DNA from: Amycolatopsis sp. FBCC-B4732
Lineage (GTDB): Bacteria; Actinomycetota; Actinomycetes; Mycobacteriales; Pseudonocardiaceae
DNA length: 64,000 bases
Assembly (NCBI RefSeq): GCF_023008405.1
Contig: NZ_CP095376.1
Coordinates: 9,714,501 to 9,778,500 of the forward strand
Direction: 5' to 3'
Shown here piece after piece: positions 25,355-33,272 of the stretch. Made by a program: the position numbers and the translations under genes. A model generated the notes under the pieces. That model did no database searches, was not told where the DNA came from, and saw nothing but the letters and a program-made list of their open reading frames with translations. Numbering within the stretch: the first letter of the stretch is position 1; every line of letters begins with the position of its first letter.

Positions 25355-26019
25355 GCTTTTTCGACGAGCTCGGGCGGTACCTGAGCAGTGCGAACAACCG
25401 CGTCCAGGTCCTCGGCGACCTGGGTGACCACGTGTACCTGGCGCTGCTCCCGCTGGTGCTCGGCATCGTGCTGGCGATCGCGGCGGGCTGGGTCGGCCAC
25501 CGCTGGCAGCCCGTGCGCCAGGTCCTCATGGTGCTGGCGAACCTGCTCTACACGATCCCGTCGCTCGCGCTGTTCGTCGTGATCCCCGGCCTGATCGGGT
25601 CGAAGATCCTCGACAGCGTCAACGTCGTCGTCGCGCTGACGATCTACACCACGGCGCTGCTGGTCCGCCCGGTGCTCGACGCGCTGGACGCGGTGCCGCC
25701 GTCGGTGATCGCCGCGGCCACCGCGGTGGGCTACAAGCCGCTGCGCAAGTTCTTCGCCGTCGAGCTGCCGCTGTCGGTGCCGGTGCTCGCGGCCGGCGTG
25801 CGGGTGGCGTCGGTGAGCAACATCAGCCTGGTCAGCGTCGGCGCGCTGATCGGCACCGGCGGCCTCGGCGTGCTGTTCACCGACGGCTTCCAGCGCGAGT
25901 ACTTCTCGCCGATCGTCGTCGGCATCGTGCTGACGCTGCTGCTCGCGCTCGTCGTCGACCTGGTCCTCGTGGGGATCCGGAACCTGCTGACACCGTGGGA
26001 ACGGGTGACTGCCGCATGA
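25351..26019 (+). CDS. Osmoprotectant ABC transporter permease (OpuCB-like)
   Basis: 222-residue inner-membrane permease with about six transmembrane helices. The MetI-like EAA loop is in AVGYKPLRKFFAVELPLSVPVLAAGVR, which contacts the ATPase. ATGA overlap at 25351-25354 with the ATPase gene and another at 26016-26019 with the second permease gene show tight translational coupling. The two permeases should form a heterodimer. Confidence 0.92.
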   Translation: MSFFDELGRYLSSANNRVQVLGDLGDHVYLALLPLVLGIVLAIAAGWVGHRWQPVRQVLMVLANLLYTIPSLALFVVIPGLIGSKILDSVNVVVALTIYTTALLVRPVLDALDAVPPSVIAAATAVGYKPLRKFFAVELPLSVPVLAAGVRVASVSNISLVSVGALIGTGGLGVLFTDGFQREYFSPIVVGIVLTLLLALVVDLVLVGIRNLLTPWERVTAA

Positions 26020-26699
26020 TCACCGACCTCTTCCACTGGTTCGGCGACCCGGCGCACTGGTCCGGGCCGGACGGCATCCCGCAGCGGTTGCTGGAGCACT
26101 TGGGCTACGTCGCGCTGTCGTTGGTGATCGCGCTGGTCATCGCTGTCCCGTTGGGACTGTTCGTCGGCCACACCGGACGCGGCGGCGTCGCTTTGGTGAG
26201 CGCGGGCAACGCGATCCGCGCGCTGCCGACGCTGGGGCTCGTCACGTTCCTGTTCCTGCTGTTCACCGAAAGCGTCACCTCGACGATCATCGGGCTCGTC
26301 GTGCTGGCCGTGCCGCCGATCCTGGCCGGGACGTACGCCGGGCTGCAGGCGACCGACCACGGCGTGGTCGACGCGGCCGAGGGCGTCGGGATGACCGGCT
26401 GGCAGCGGCTCTGGAAGGTCGAGGTGCCGATCTCGCTGCCACTCGTGCTGGGCGGCATCCGCAACGCCGTGCTGCAGCTCGTGGCGACGGCCGCGGTGGC
26501 CGCGTACGTCGGACTCGGTGGCCTGGGCCGGTTCCTGCTCGACGGACTGGCCATTTTGGACTATTCCGAGGTGATCGCGGGCGCGCTGCTGACGACGTTG
26601 CTCGCCATCGTCCTGGACGTGCTCTTCGCGTTGCTGAACCGGGCGTTGGTGCCCCGGGGCGTCCGGCTCGCGGCGGCGGTGAAGAAGGTGACGGCGTGA
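26016..26699 (+). CDS. Osmoprotectant ABC transporter permease (OpuCD-like)
   Basis: 227-residue permease paralogous to its neighbour; five or six transmembrane helices. The coupling loop is GVGMTGWQRLWKVEVPISLPLVLGGIRNA, with the IGLVVLAVPPILAGTYAGLQ helix before it. ATG 26016 overlaps the previous stop. The next gene (binding protein) starts at GTG 26696, overlapping this stop by GTGA. Confidence 0.92.
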   Translation: MITDLFHWFGDPAHWSGPDGIPQRLLEHLGYVALSLVIALVIAVPLGLFVGHTGRGGVALVSAGNAIRALPTLGLVTFLFLLFTESVTSTIIGLVVLAVPPILAGTYAGLQATDHGVVDAAEGVGMTGWQRLWKVEVPISLPLVLGGIRNAVLQLVATAAVAAYVGLGGLGRFLLDGLAILDYSEVIAGALLTTLLAIVLDVLFALLNRALVPRGVRLAAAVKKVTA

Positions 26700-27580
26700 A
26701 GCGTTTTCTGGCGGCCGCTGTCCTGCTCTTGGCCGCGGGTTGCGGCAATCCCCTGGCGGGCGGCGGCGAGGGCGGGGCGACCGGCGACATCATCATCGGC
26801 GCGTCCGACGTCGGGGAAAGCCTGCTGCTGGCCCAGATCTACGCCGGCGCGCTGAAGAACGCGGGCGCCACGAACGTGACCGTGCGGCCGCCGGTCGGCA
26901 GCCGCGAGGTCGTCGTCAAGGCGCTGCAGGACAAATCGCTGTCGGTCGTCCCGGACTACAGCGGGAACCTGTTGCGGTACTTCGACAAGGACACCCAGGC
27001 GACGACGTCGCAGGACGTCTACGCGCAGCTCCGCCAGAAGGTCCCGCCGGGGTTCGAGGTGCTGGCCCAGGCACCGGCCGAGGACAAGGACCTGCTCGTC
27101 GTCGGCCCGCAGCTGGCGGCGAGCGGCGTGAAGACGTTCTCGGACCTGGGAAAGCGCTGCGGCGAGCTGGTGTTCGGCGGTCCGGGCCAGTGGAGCAGCC
27201 GCTGGAAGGACAAGATCAAGTCGTTGTACGGCTGTGAGTTCAAGGAGATCCGCACGACCGACACCGGTGGCCCGGTGACGGTGGCGGCCCTGAAGTCGGG
27301 TGACGTCCAGGTGGCGGATCTCTTCAGCACGTCGTCGACGATCGCCGCGAACGGCTTCGTGCCGTTGGTCGACGACAAGAACATGTTCCCGGCCCAGAAC
27401 ATCGTCCCGCTGGTGGCGCGCGGGACGTTGTCCCCGGGCGAGGTCTCGGCGCTGAACCGCGTGTCGGCGGCGCTGACCACCGAACAGCTCACGCGGCTCA
27501 ACGTCGAGTTCACCGAGGAGAAGCGCAACCCGCTGGACATCGCGGAAGACTTCCTGGCGCGCAACAACCTGCGGTCTTAG
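26696..27580 (+). CDS. Osmoprotectant ABC transporter substrate-binding lipoprotein
   Basis: 294-residue lipoprotein of the OpuAC type. Signal MKRFLAAAVLLLAAGC with lipobox AAGC, Cys16. The mature protein starts with a Gly-rich linker, then IIIGASDVGESLLLAQIYAGALK and VVPDYSGNLLRYF, strands characteristic of the quaternary-amine binding family. Ligand is probably glycine betaine, choline or proline betaine, by family. Last gene of the importer operon; its TAG stop overlaps the stop of the convergent esterase-like gene by two bases. Confidence 0.9.
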   Translation: MKRFLAAAVLLLAAGCGNPLAGGGEGGATGDIIIGASDVGESLLLAQIYAGALKNAGATNVTVRPPVGSREVVVKALQDKSLSVVPDYSGNLLRYFDKDTQATTSQDVYAQLRQKVPPGFEVLAQAPAEDKDLLVVGPQLAASGVKTFSDLGKRCGELVFGGPGQWSSRWKDKIKSLYGCEFKEIRTTDTGGPVTVAALKSGDVQVADLFSTSSTIAANGFVPLVDDKNMFPAQNIVPLVARGTLSPGEVSALNRVSAALTTEQLTRLNVEFTEEKRNPLDIAEDFLARNNLRS

Positions 27581-28872
27581 CTCGCTTTCGCCGCGCGCAC
27601 CTCGTGCAGGTGCACGACGACGTCGAACGACCGCGCGAGCGCGATCCCTTCCGGTTCGGAGGGGAACTGCGTGCCGATGTTCCACGTCGGCCGGGCGACC
27701 CCGAGCCAGGCGCGGGCGGTGGCCGGTGCGGTGCGGGCGTCGAAGTAGTAGTCGCGGTAGGGCACCCGGTCAAGGGTGTGCTCGTTCGAGCCGGGTGCGG
27801 CCGGGGGCACGGTGAACCGCTTCCAGTCACCGCCGATCGCGGTGTCCTTCGACAGGAAGGCGCCGCGGTCGAACGTCATCGCGATGGCGACGTAGTCCTT
27901 CCCGAGCCGGTCGCGCAGGAACGACCCCTGGGTCTTCGGGTAGAGCGCCGGGTTGCCCGCGGCGTAGCCGGTGTGGTCGTTGTGCGCCGACACCAGCACC
28001 TTCTGGCCGGTGTGCTGCCGCCACCAGAGGACGTTGCGGGCCATCTCCTCGTCGCGGAAGCGCTCCATCGCGGCGAGGCCGGCCGGGTCGGTCAGGTCGA
28101 CGGTCAGGAACTCCGTCGTCTTGGCGATCGACCGGGCGTTCTGCTCGGCCCATTCGGCGTTCTTCCCGTTGACGCCGTCGACGAGGTCGAACGCCTGGCG
28201 CGCGCGGTCGGCGAGGCGCTTGCGTTCGGCGATGGGCTTGCCGAGGTAGGCCACGATGTCGTCGAGCGGGCGCAGGCCGGTGTAGAGCTCGTCGAGCCGA
28301 GCGGCTTTCGCGGGCGCGTTTTCCCGCACGTACGCGGTCACCTTGCCGAAGAAGGCGTCGCTCAACGTCGGGGCGCCGAGGTCGTCGCCGAGGAAGTGGA
28401 CGGTCCGGCCGGGGTGCCGCCGGTTGTAGTCGCGCATCCACTCGACGAGGTGGACGAACTCCTCGCGGTCCCACGGGGAACCGGCCAGTTCCTGCTTGAG
28501 GATCGTGCGCGCGTCCCCGGCGCCGGTCTGCAGGTACTCGTCGATCCGGAGCCCGGCGGACCAGCTCAGTTCGAGCGCGAACGTGGTGAACCCGCGCTCT
28601 TCGACGAGGTGGCGGAAGACCCGCTCCTTCATGGCGAAGAACTCGTGCGAGCCGTGGGTGGCTTCGCCGAGCCCGGCCACCGGGGCGTCGCCGACCATGG
28701 CGCCGAGCGCCCGGAGATCGGCGGTGCTCCCGCCGGGTTCGGTGGTGCGGAGGGGGTGGGCCACCTGGGTCAGCGCGCGGACCGGGTCCCGCGGTGCCGC
28801 TTCCGCCGTCGCGGGTACTGCCGTCAGCGTGATCACCGCGGCGGCGAGCAGTGCCGTGCTTTTTCTTTTCAT
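27577..28872 (-). CDS. Erythromycin esterase family protein with signal peptide
   Basis: 431 residues. The family signature GLGEATHGSHEFF contains Glu70, His73 and His76, the residues that in EreA/EreB-type enzymes form the catalytic site. HFLGDDLGAPT, KVLVSAHNDHTG and the long helical segments also fit. The N-terminus (MKRKSTALLAAAVITLTAVP followed by ATAEA) is a clear signal peptide, whereas classical Ere resistance enzymes are cytoplasmic. Macrolide hydrolysis should not be assumed; the wider family has diverse substrates. ATG 28872 lacks a strong ribosome binding site. A LysE-like relic lies just upstream. Confidence 0.87.
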   Translation of the reverse strand: MKRKSTALLAAAVITLTAVPATAEAAPRDPVRALTQVAHPLRTTEPGGSTADLRALGAMVGDAPVAGLGEATHGSHEFFAMKERVFRHLVEERGFTTFALELSWSAGLRIDEYLQTGAGDARTILKQELAGSPWDREEFVHLVEWMRDYNRRHPGRTVHFLGDDLGAPTLSDAFFGKVTAYVRENAPAKAARLDELYTGLRPLDDIVAYLGKPIAERKRLADRARQAFDLVDGVNGKNAEWAEQNARSIAKTTEFLTVDLTDPAGLAAMERFRDEEMARNVLWWRQHTGQKVLVSAHNDHTGYAAGNPALYPKTQGSFLRDRLGKDYVAIAMTFDRGAFLSKDTAIGGDWKRFTVPPAAPGSNEHTLDRVPYRDYYFDARTAPATARAWLGVARPTWNIGTQFPSEPEGIALARSFDVVVHLHEVRAAKAS

Positions 28873-28972
28873 GGCGGGAAGTCTGGCCGGAACTCCGGGT
28901 TCGCGGCATGGGGTGCGCCGCCGGGTTCGGGGTGGTGCAGGCGCTACCTGTCGACGGCCGGCGCCGACGATG

Positions 28973-29155
28973 GCGAACCGCAGCAACGCCGAGGTGGATG
29001 AGGTAGGCCGCCCCGGCGATCCGGACGACGGTGAAGGCCACGGGCACGGGGGCGAAGAGCGCGGCCGGCCCGGCCGCGGCGACGGTGACGTGAATGGCCT
29101 CACTGGTGGCGACCCCGGCGGTGGCGAGCAGCCCGGCTTTGGGCCCGCCCGGACA
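28973..29155 (-). pseudogene. Remnant of a LysE/RhtB-family amino acid exporter
   Basis: Between the esterase-like gene and the LLM gene, one minus-strand frame reads GPKAGLLATAGVATSEAIHV and then AFTVVRIAGAAYLIHLGVAA. These are recognisable parts of the LysE transporter N-terminal half. The start, the PGP-containing first helix and the C-terminal half are missing, and the frame runs out into unrelated sequence toward 28970. It is therefore a truncated gene about 61 codons long. Confidence 0.65.
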
Positions 29156-29160
29156 ACGGC

Positions 29161-30120
29161 TCAGCCGCGCACGGCCGCCGCTACCCGGGCGGCGTCCTCA
29201 ATGGCCTGCTCCGGTGGCTCCTCCGGCAGCGGCAGCAGCACCACCGACCCGCTCCCCGCTTCGTGAAGCGCCCGCACCGAAGCCACGCACTCCTCCAGCG
29301 AACCGCAGATCGCCAGCTTGCTCAGCCACTCCGGGCGCAGGCCCGCGGCCAGCTCGTCCACTGTGGACGCCGAATCGAGCAGCTCCAGCAGCTCCGCCGC
29401 GAACGGCAACCCCTCCACCTGGACCCGCGAACCCGGCGTCAACGACTCCGCCACCGTCCGGCGGGCCCGCTCGGCATCGCCCAGCGCCAGCCAGTTGTAC
29501 GTCACCACCGCGTGCGGGCCCGGCGCCGCGATGTCGGACAGCGCCGTTCGGACGAACTCCGGTGGGGACGGCTCCGCCAGGATCGTGCCGTCCGCCGTCG
29601 CGCCCGCGATCGCCAGGGACTTCGGGCGGCGGACGCCCGCCAGCAGCGGGGGTGCTGACGACGGTGGGAACACCAGCTCGACCTCGTCCAGCGACACGTG
29701 CCGCCCGGTCATCGAGACCCGCTCGCCCGCGAGCAGCCGGCGGACCGCCACCAGGGTTTCCTCCAGCGCCGCCAGCTGCGACGCCGGGTAAGCGCCGATC
29801 TGGCGCATCCACGACGCGACGCCGTGGCCGAAGCCGCCGATCAGGCGGCCCGGGTGGAGCTCGGCCAGCGCTGCCAGCTCCATCGCCGCGATCGCCGGGT
29901 TGCGGGCCACCGCCGGGAGGACGCCGATGCCGACCTTGATCGTCGACGTCACCGCCAGCGCGGTCGCGACCGTTGCGATGCCGGCCGCCCAGAAGCAGTC
30001 CTCGACCAGCCAGACTTCGTCCAGGCAGGCGGCTTCCGCCTGGCGGGCCAGCTCGACCAGCTTGGCCGGCGGCTGCTCACGGTTGATCCGGACTCCCACG
30101 GACGTGGTCGGTGCGTACAT
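29161..30120 (-). CDS. LLM-class (F420- or FMN-dependent) oxidoreductase
   Basis: 319-residue luciferase-like TIM barrel. DEVWLVEDCFWAAGIATVATALAVT near residue 35, VGIGVLPAVARNPAIAAMELAALAELHPGR and GFGHGVASWMRQIGAYP are the classical LLM strands. LLAGVRRPKSLAIAGATADG near 165 follows. Actinobacterial members usually bind coenzyme F420, but the sequence alone does not exclude FMN. Substrate is unknown. ATG 30120 follows a GGAGTCGCCG-like site. The upstream GNAT gene ends 13 bases away on the same strand, suggesting a two-gene operon. Confidence 0.85.
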   Translation of the reverse strand: MYAPTTSVGVRINREQPPAKLVELARQAEAACLDEVWLVEDCFWAAGIATVATALAVTSTIKVGIGVLPAVARNPAIAAMELAALAELHPGRLIGGFGHGVASWMRQIGAYPASQLAALEETLVAVRRLLAGERVSMTGRHVSLDEVELVFPPSSAPPLLAGVRRPKSLAIAGATADGTILAEPSPPEFVRTALSDIAAPGPHAVVTYNWLALGDAERARRTVAESLTPGSRVQVEGLPFAAELLELLDSASTVDELAAGLRPEWLSKLAICGSLEECVASVRALHEAGSGSVVLLPLPEEPPEQAIEDAARVAAAVRG

Positions 30121-30133
30121 CGGCGACTCCTGT

Positions 30134-30652
30134 TCAGATCCGCGAAAAAGCCGGCGCGTACTCGAACGCGCCGGCCTGGGTGGACTTGTACCCCGTCAGC
30201 GTCCGGGCCTGGAAGTTCTTGCTCCAGGCCGGATCCGGCGGGGTGATCGAGAGCGTCGACGCCGTCACGAAGCCGAAGCGCGTGTAGTAGGCCGGGTTGC
30301 CGAGCAGGACGACCAGGCCGTGGCCGAGCGCGTCCGCCGCGCCGAGGACCGCGTGCATCAGGGCCGAACCGACGCCACGAGCCTGGTGCGCGGGCAGCAC
30401 GCCGAGCGGGCCGAGGCCGACCGCGGCCGCCGGGTCGTCGGCGACGCGGGCGCGGCTGCAGCACACGTGCCCGACGACCTCGCCGTCGTGGAGCGCCACC
30501 AGGGACAACGCGTCGATCAGGTCGCCGTCGGCGCGCAACTCGTCCACGAGCGGCGCCTCGCCCGGTGTCACGTCGGCCTCGCGCCGGAACGCTTCGCTGT
30601 GGACGCGGTGGATCGCGGCCTGGTCGGCGGGGGTCTCGCGGCGGATCAGCAT
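30134..30652 (-). CDS. GNAT N-acetyltransferase
   Basis: 172 residues. MLIRRETPADQAAIHRVHSEAF is the usual N-terminal strand-helix, GPLGVLPAHQARGVGSALM the acetyl-CoA loop, and VLLGNPAYYTRFGF the C-terminal strands. The GNPAYYTRFGF element is typical of the YhbS-like group. Substrate is unknown. ATG 30652 has GGTGA 5 bases upstream. It probably shares a transcript with the following LLM gene. The 232-base gap to the subtilase gene is the divergent promoter region. Confidence 0.85.
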   Translation of the reverse strand: MLIRRETPADQAAIHRVHSEAFRREADVTPGEAPLVDELRADGDLIDALSLVALHDGEVVGHVCCSRARVADDPAAAVGLGPLGVLPAHQARGVGSALMHAVLGAADALGHGLVVLLGNPAYYTRFGFVTASTLSITPPDPAWSKNFQARTLTGYKSTQAGAFEYAPAFSRI

Positions 30653-30884
30653 GGCCGTCACCTTGCCGCGAACCGGCGCCGAGCGGAAATCGTTTTCGCG
30701 GGCAGACTTTGGTAGGGGACCGTTCGAGTGGTCTTGAACTGCGCAAACCGGACGATCTACCGATCTGGGCAGGGTGCGACCTAAAGTTCCGTCCACGTTC
30801 CACGTGAACGCGCTTCACGTCTCACCCCTGGCGACCCGGCGGCCGTGCACCGCCCGGTCGACCCTGCCCAGAAAGGGACGAACC

Positions 30885-32426
30885 ATGCGTCTGCTGACCA
30901 GAATCGGGGCTATCGCCGCCGTTTCGGCGTTGACCGCCTTGAGCGGCAACGCCGTCGCGACGGCGAGCGAAGGAACGATCGTCGGGGCCGGCGGCGCCGA
31001 CGCCGTCAAGGACAGCTACATCGTCGTCTTCAAGGACGGCACGGCCGCGGAGAGCAAGGCGAAGGAAGTCACGAGCCGCCACGGCGGCACGGTCGCCAGG
31101 ACGTTCTCCGCGGCCCTGCGCGGCTTCACCGGCACGATGTCCGAGACGCAGGCGAAGCGCATCGCGGCCGACCCCGCGGTGTCCACTGTGGAGCAGAACA
31201 AGGTCGTGCGGGCGAGCGCCGACCAGCTGAACCCGCCGTCCTGGGGGCTGGACCGGGTCGACCAGCGGAACCTGCCGCTCGACCAGAAGTACAGCTACAG
31301 CACGACGGCGCCGAACGTGCACGCGTACGTGATCGACACCGGCATCAACCTCACGCACAGCACCTTCGGCGGGCGGGCGACCTCGGGGTACGACTTCGTC
31401 GACAACGACAGCAACGCGACCGACTGCCAGGGCCACGGCACGCACGTCGCCGGCACCATCGGCGGCTCGCAGTACGGCCTGGCCAAGGAGGTCAAGCTGG
31501 TCGCCGTGCGCGTGCTCAACTGCAGCGGCTCCGGCACGACGGCCGGCGTCATCTCCGGCGTCGACTGGGTGACGGCGAACGCGGTCAAGCCGGCCGTCGC
31601 GAACATGAGCCTCGGCGGCGGCGCATCCAGCACGCTCGACGCCGCGGTGCAGCGCTCGATCTCCGCGGGCATCACCTACGGCCTCGCGGCGGGCAACGAC
31701 AACGGCGCCAACGCGTGCAACGGCTCCCCGGGCCGCGTCGCGGCGGGCATCACCGTCGGCGCGACGACGTCCACCGACGCCCGCGCGAGCTACTCCAACA
31801 TCGGCACCTGCCTCGACATCTTCGCGCCGGGCAGCAGCATCACGTCGTCGTGGATCGGCAGCACCACCGCCACCAACACGATCAGCGGCACGTCGATGGC
31901 GACCCCGCACGTCGTCGGCGCGGCGGCGCTGTACCTGGCCGCCAACCCGGGCGCGACGCCGCAGCAGGTCCGCGATGCCCTCGTCGCGAACGGCACCACC
32001 GGCAAGGTGACGAACCCGGGCTCGGGCTCGCCGAACGTCCTGCTCTACACCGGTACCGGCACGACCCCGCCGCCGCCGGCCTGCGGCACCGTCACCAACG
32101 GCACCGACGTCGCCATCCCCGACCGCGGCGCCGCGGTGACCAGCTCGGTCAGCGTCGCGGGCTGTAGTCGCAACGCGTCCGCGACGACGGCCGTGGAGGT
32201 CCACATCGTCCACACCTACGTCGGCGACCTGGTGATCGACCTGGTCGCACCGGACGGGTCGGCGTACCGGCTGAAGAACTCCGGCAGCGACTCCTCGGAC
32301 AACATCGACACGACCTACAGCGCGAACGTCTCGGGTGAAGCCGCGAACGGCACCTGGACGCTGCGGGTCCAGGACGTCGCCGCGGCCGACACCGGGCGCA
32401 TCGACACCTGGTCGCTGACCGTCTGA
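30885..32426 (+). CDS. Secreted subtilisin-like (S8) serine protease with C-terminal P domain
   Basis: 513-residue exported protease. A signal peptide of about 28 residues and an I9 inhibitory propeptide (DSYIVVFKDGTAAESK to VSTVEQNKVV) precede the proteinase-K-like catalytic domain. Its triad is Asp in VIDTGIN, His in GHGTHVAG and Ser in SGTSMATPH. A Gly/Thr/Pro linker (GTGTTPPPP) leads to a proprotein-convertase P domain (VTNGTDVAIPD, then VHIVHTYVGDLVIDLVAPDG). AGAAAGGGACGAACC precedes ATG 30885. It probably has a nutritional role outside the cell. A 13-base imperfect palindrome GTTCCACGTGAAC lies near 30795. Confidence 0.93.
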   Translation: MRLLTRIGAIAAVSALTALSGNAVATASEGTIVGAGGADAVKDSYIVVFKDGTAAESKAKEVTSRHGGTVARTFSAALRGFTGTMSETQAKRIAADPAVSTVEQNKVVRASADQLNPPSWGLDRVDQRNLPLDQKYSYSTTAPNVHAYVIDTGINLTHSTFGGRATSGYDFVDNDSNATDCQGHGTHVAGTIGGSQYGLAKEVKLVAVRVLNCSGSGTTAGVISGVDWVTANAVKPAVANMSLGGGASSTLDAAVQRSISAGITYGLAAGNDNGANACNGSPGRVAAGITVGATTSTDARASYSNIGTCLDIFAPGSSITSSWIGSTTATNTISGTSMATPHVVGAAALYLAANPGATPQQVRDALVANGTTGKVTNPGSGSPNVLLYTGTGTTPPPPACGTVTNGTDVAIPDRGAAVTSSVSVAGCSRNASATTAVEVHIVHTYVGDLVIDLVAPDGSAYRLKNSGSDSSDNIDTTYSANVSGEAANGTWTLRVQDVAAADTGRIDTWSLTV

Positions 32427-32512
32427 GTGGTGCACCGCTGTGCGGTTTGCCCTGCTGTGTGATTTGCCTGAAACGCCCGCCCCGGTCGCACGAATGGCCT
32501 AGTGTCCGGTTC

Positions 32513-33217
32513 GTGCAGCAAGGACCCCAGTACCCGTACCCCCAGCAGCCCCACCCCCAGCAGCAGTACCCCGGCTACCCGCCGCCGAAGTCCGGCGGGA
32601 AGACGGCGCTGGTGGTCGTGCTGGTGGTGGTCGGCGTGCTCGTCCTGGCCGGGGCGGGCGTCGGCGCGTTCTTCCTCCTCACGGCGGACGACAAGGGGTC
32701 CACCGCCGCGCCGCCCACGACGTCCGCGAGCGGCGAGCCGGACAAGTACACGTCGCTGCCGCTCTGCAGCGAGGTCGGCAGCCGGATGAACAACCTGCCG
32801 CCCCTGTCGAGCGACGCCCCCGCCGAGCCGGCGACCACCTCGGACGACAAGATCCAGCTTTCGCAGCTGAGCTGCTCGTGGACGAAGTCGGGCTCGTCGT
32901 CCGGCACGCTGTCGATGATGCTGGCGAAGTCGAACGAGCCGGGCTCGGGGAACGGTCCCGGGTACGCGAAGGCCGGCTACGACATCGAGGTGGAACGCGG
33001 CGCGAAGCCGATCAGCGAGAAGATCGGGAAGGCGACGAAGGCGGCGGACATCGACTACGGCTCCAGCGGCACCCTGCAGTGCGGGGTGCGGTTCTACCAA
33101 GGCAACGTCGACGCGACCGTGATCGTCACCGCGGCCGACCCGGCGGACCGGAACGTCGAACGCTGCCGCCGCAACGCCCACAGCCTGGCCAAGGCCGCTT
33201 CCGAATCGCTCAGCTGA
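32513..33217 (+). CDS. Membrane-anchored protein with Pro/Gln-rich N-terminus
   Basis: 234 residues, unknown function. The N-terminal 30 residues are Pro, Gln and Tyr rich (YPYPQQPHPQQQYPGYPPP). A single transmembrane helix (ALVVVLVVVGVLVLAGAGVGA) and an extracellular domain with Cys at LPLCSEV, LSCSW, LQCGVRF and VERCRRN follow. This layout is common in actinobacterial envelope proteins related to DUF3558-like domains, but I cannot assign one. GTG 32513 is chosen as the first codon of the Pro/Gln tract. A good terminator follows at 33223-33256. Confidence 0.75.
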   Translation: MQQGPQYPYPQQPHPQQQYPGYPPPKSGGKTALVVVLVVVGVLVLAGAGVGAFFLLTADDKGSTAAPPTTSASGEPDKYTSLPLCSEVGSRMNNLPPLSSDAPAEPATTSDDKIQLSQLSCSWTKSGSSSGTLSMMLAKSNEPGSGNGPGYAKAGYDIEVERGAKPISEKIGKATKAADIDYGSSGTLQCGVRFYQGNVDATVIVTAADPADRNVERCRRNAHSLAKAASESLS

Positions 33218-33222
33218 ACGAC

Positions 33223-33256
33223 GAAGGCCCCCGCACCGGAAAATGCGGGGGCCTTC
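33223..33256. terminator. Hairpin terminator between convergent genes
   Basis: GAAGGCCCCCGCA (33223-33235) pairs with TGCGGGGGCCTTC (33244-33256), 8-base loop. It serves both the membrane-protein gene and kgd, whose stop is 17 bases away. Confidence 0.85.
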
Positions 33257-33272
33257 GCCGTGGCTCAAGCGA

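Noticed and set aside
27827..29047. Long minus-strand frame across the esterase-like gene
   Set aside because: Only its first 60 codons (LysE remnant) are meaningful; the rest is a shadow of the esterase-like gene.
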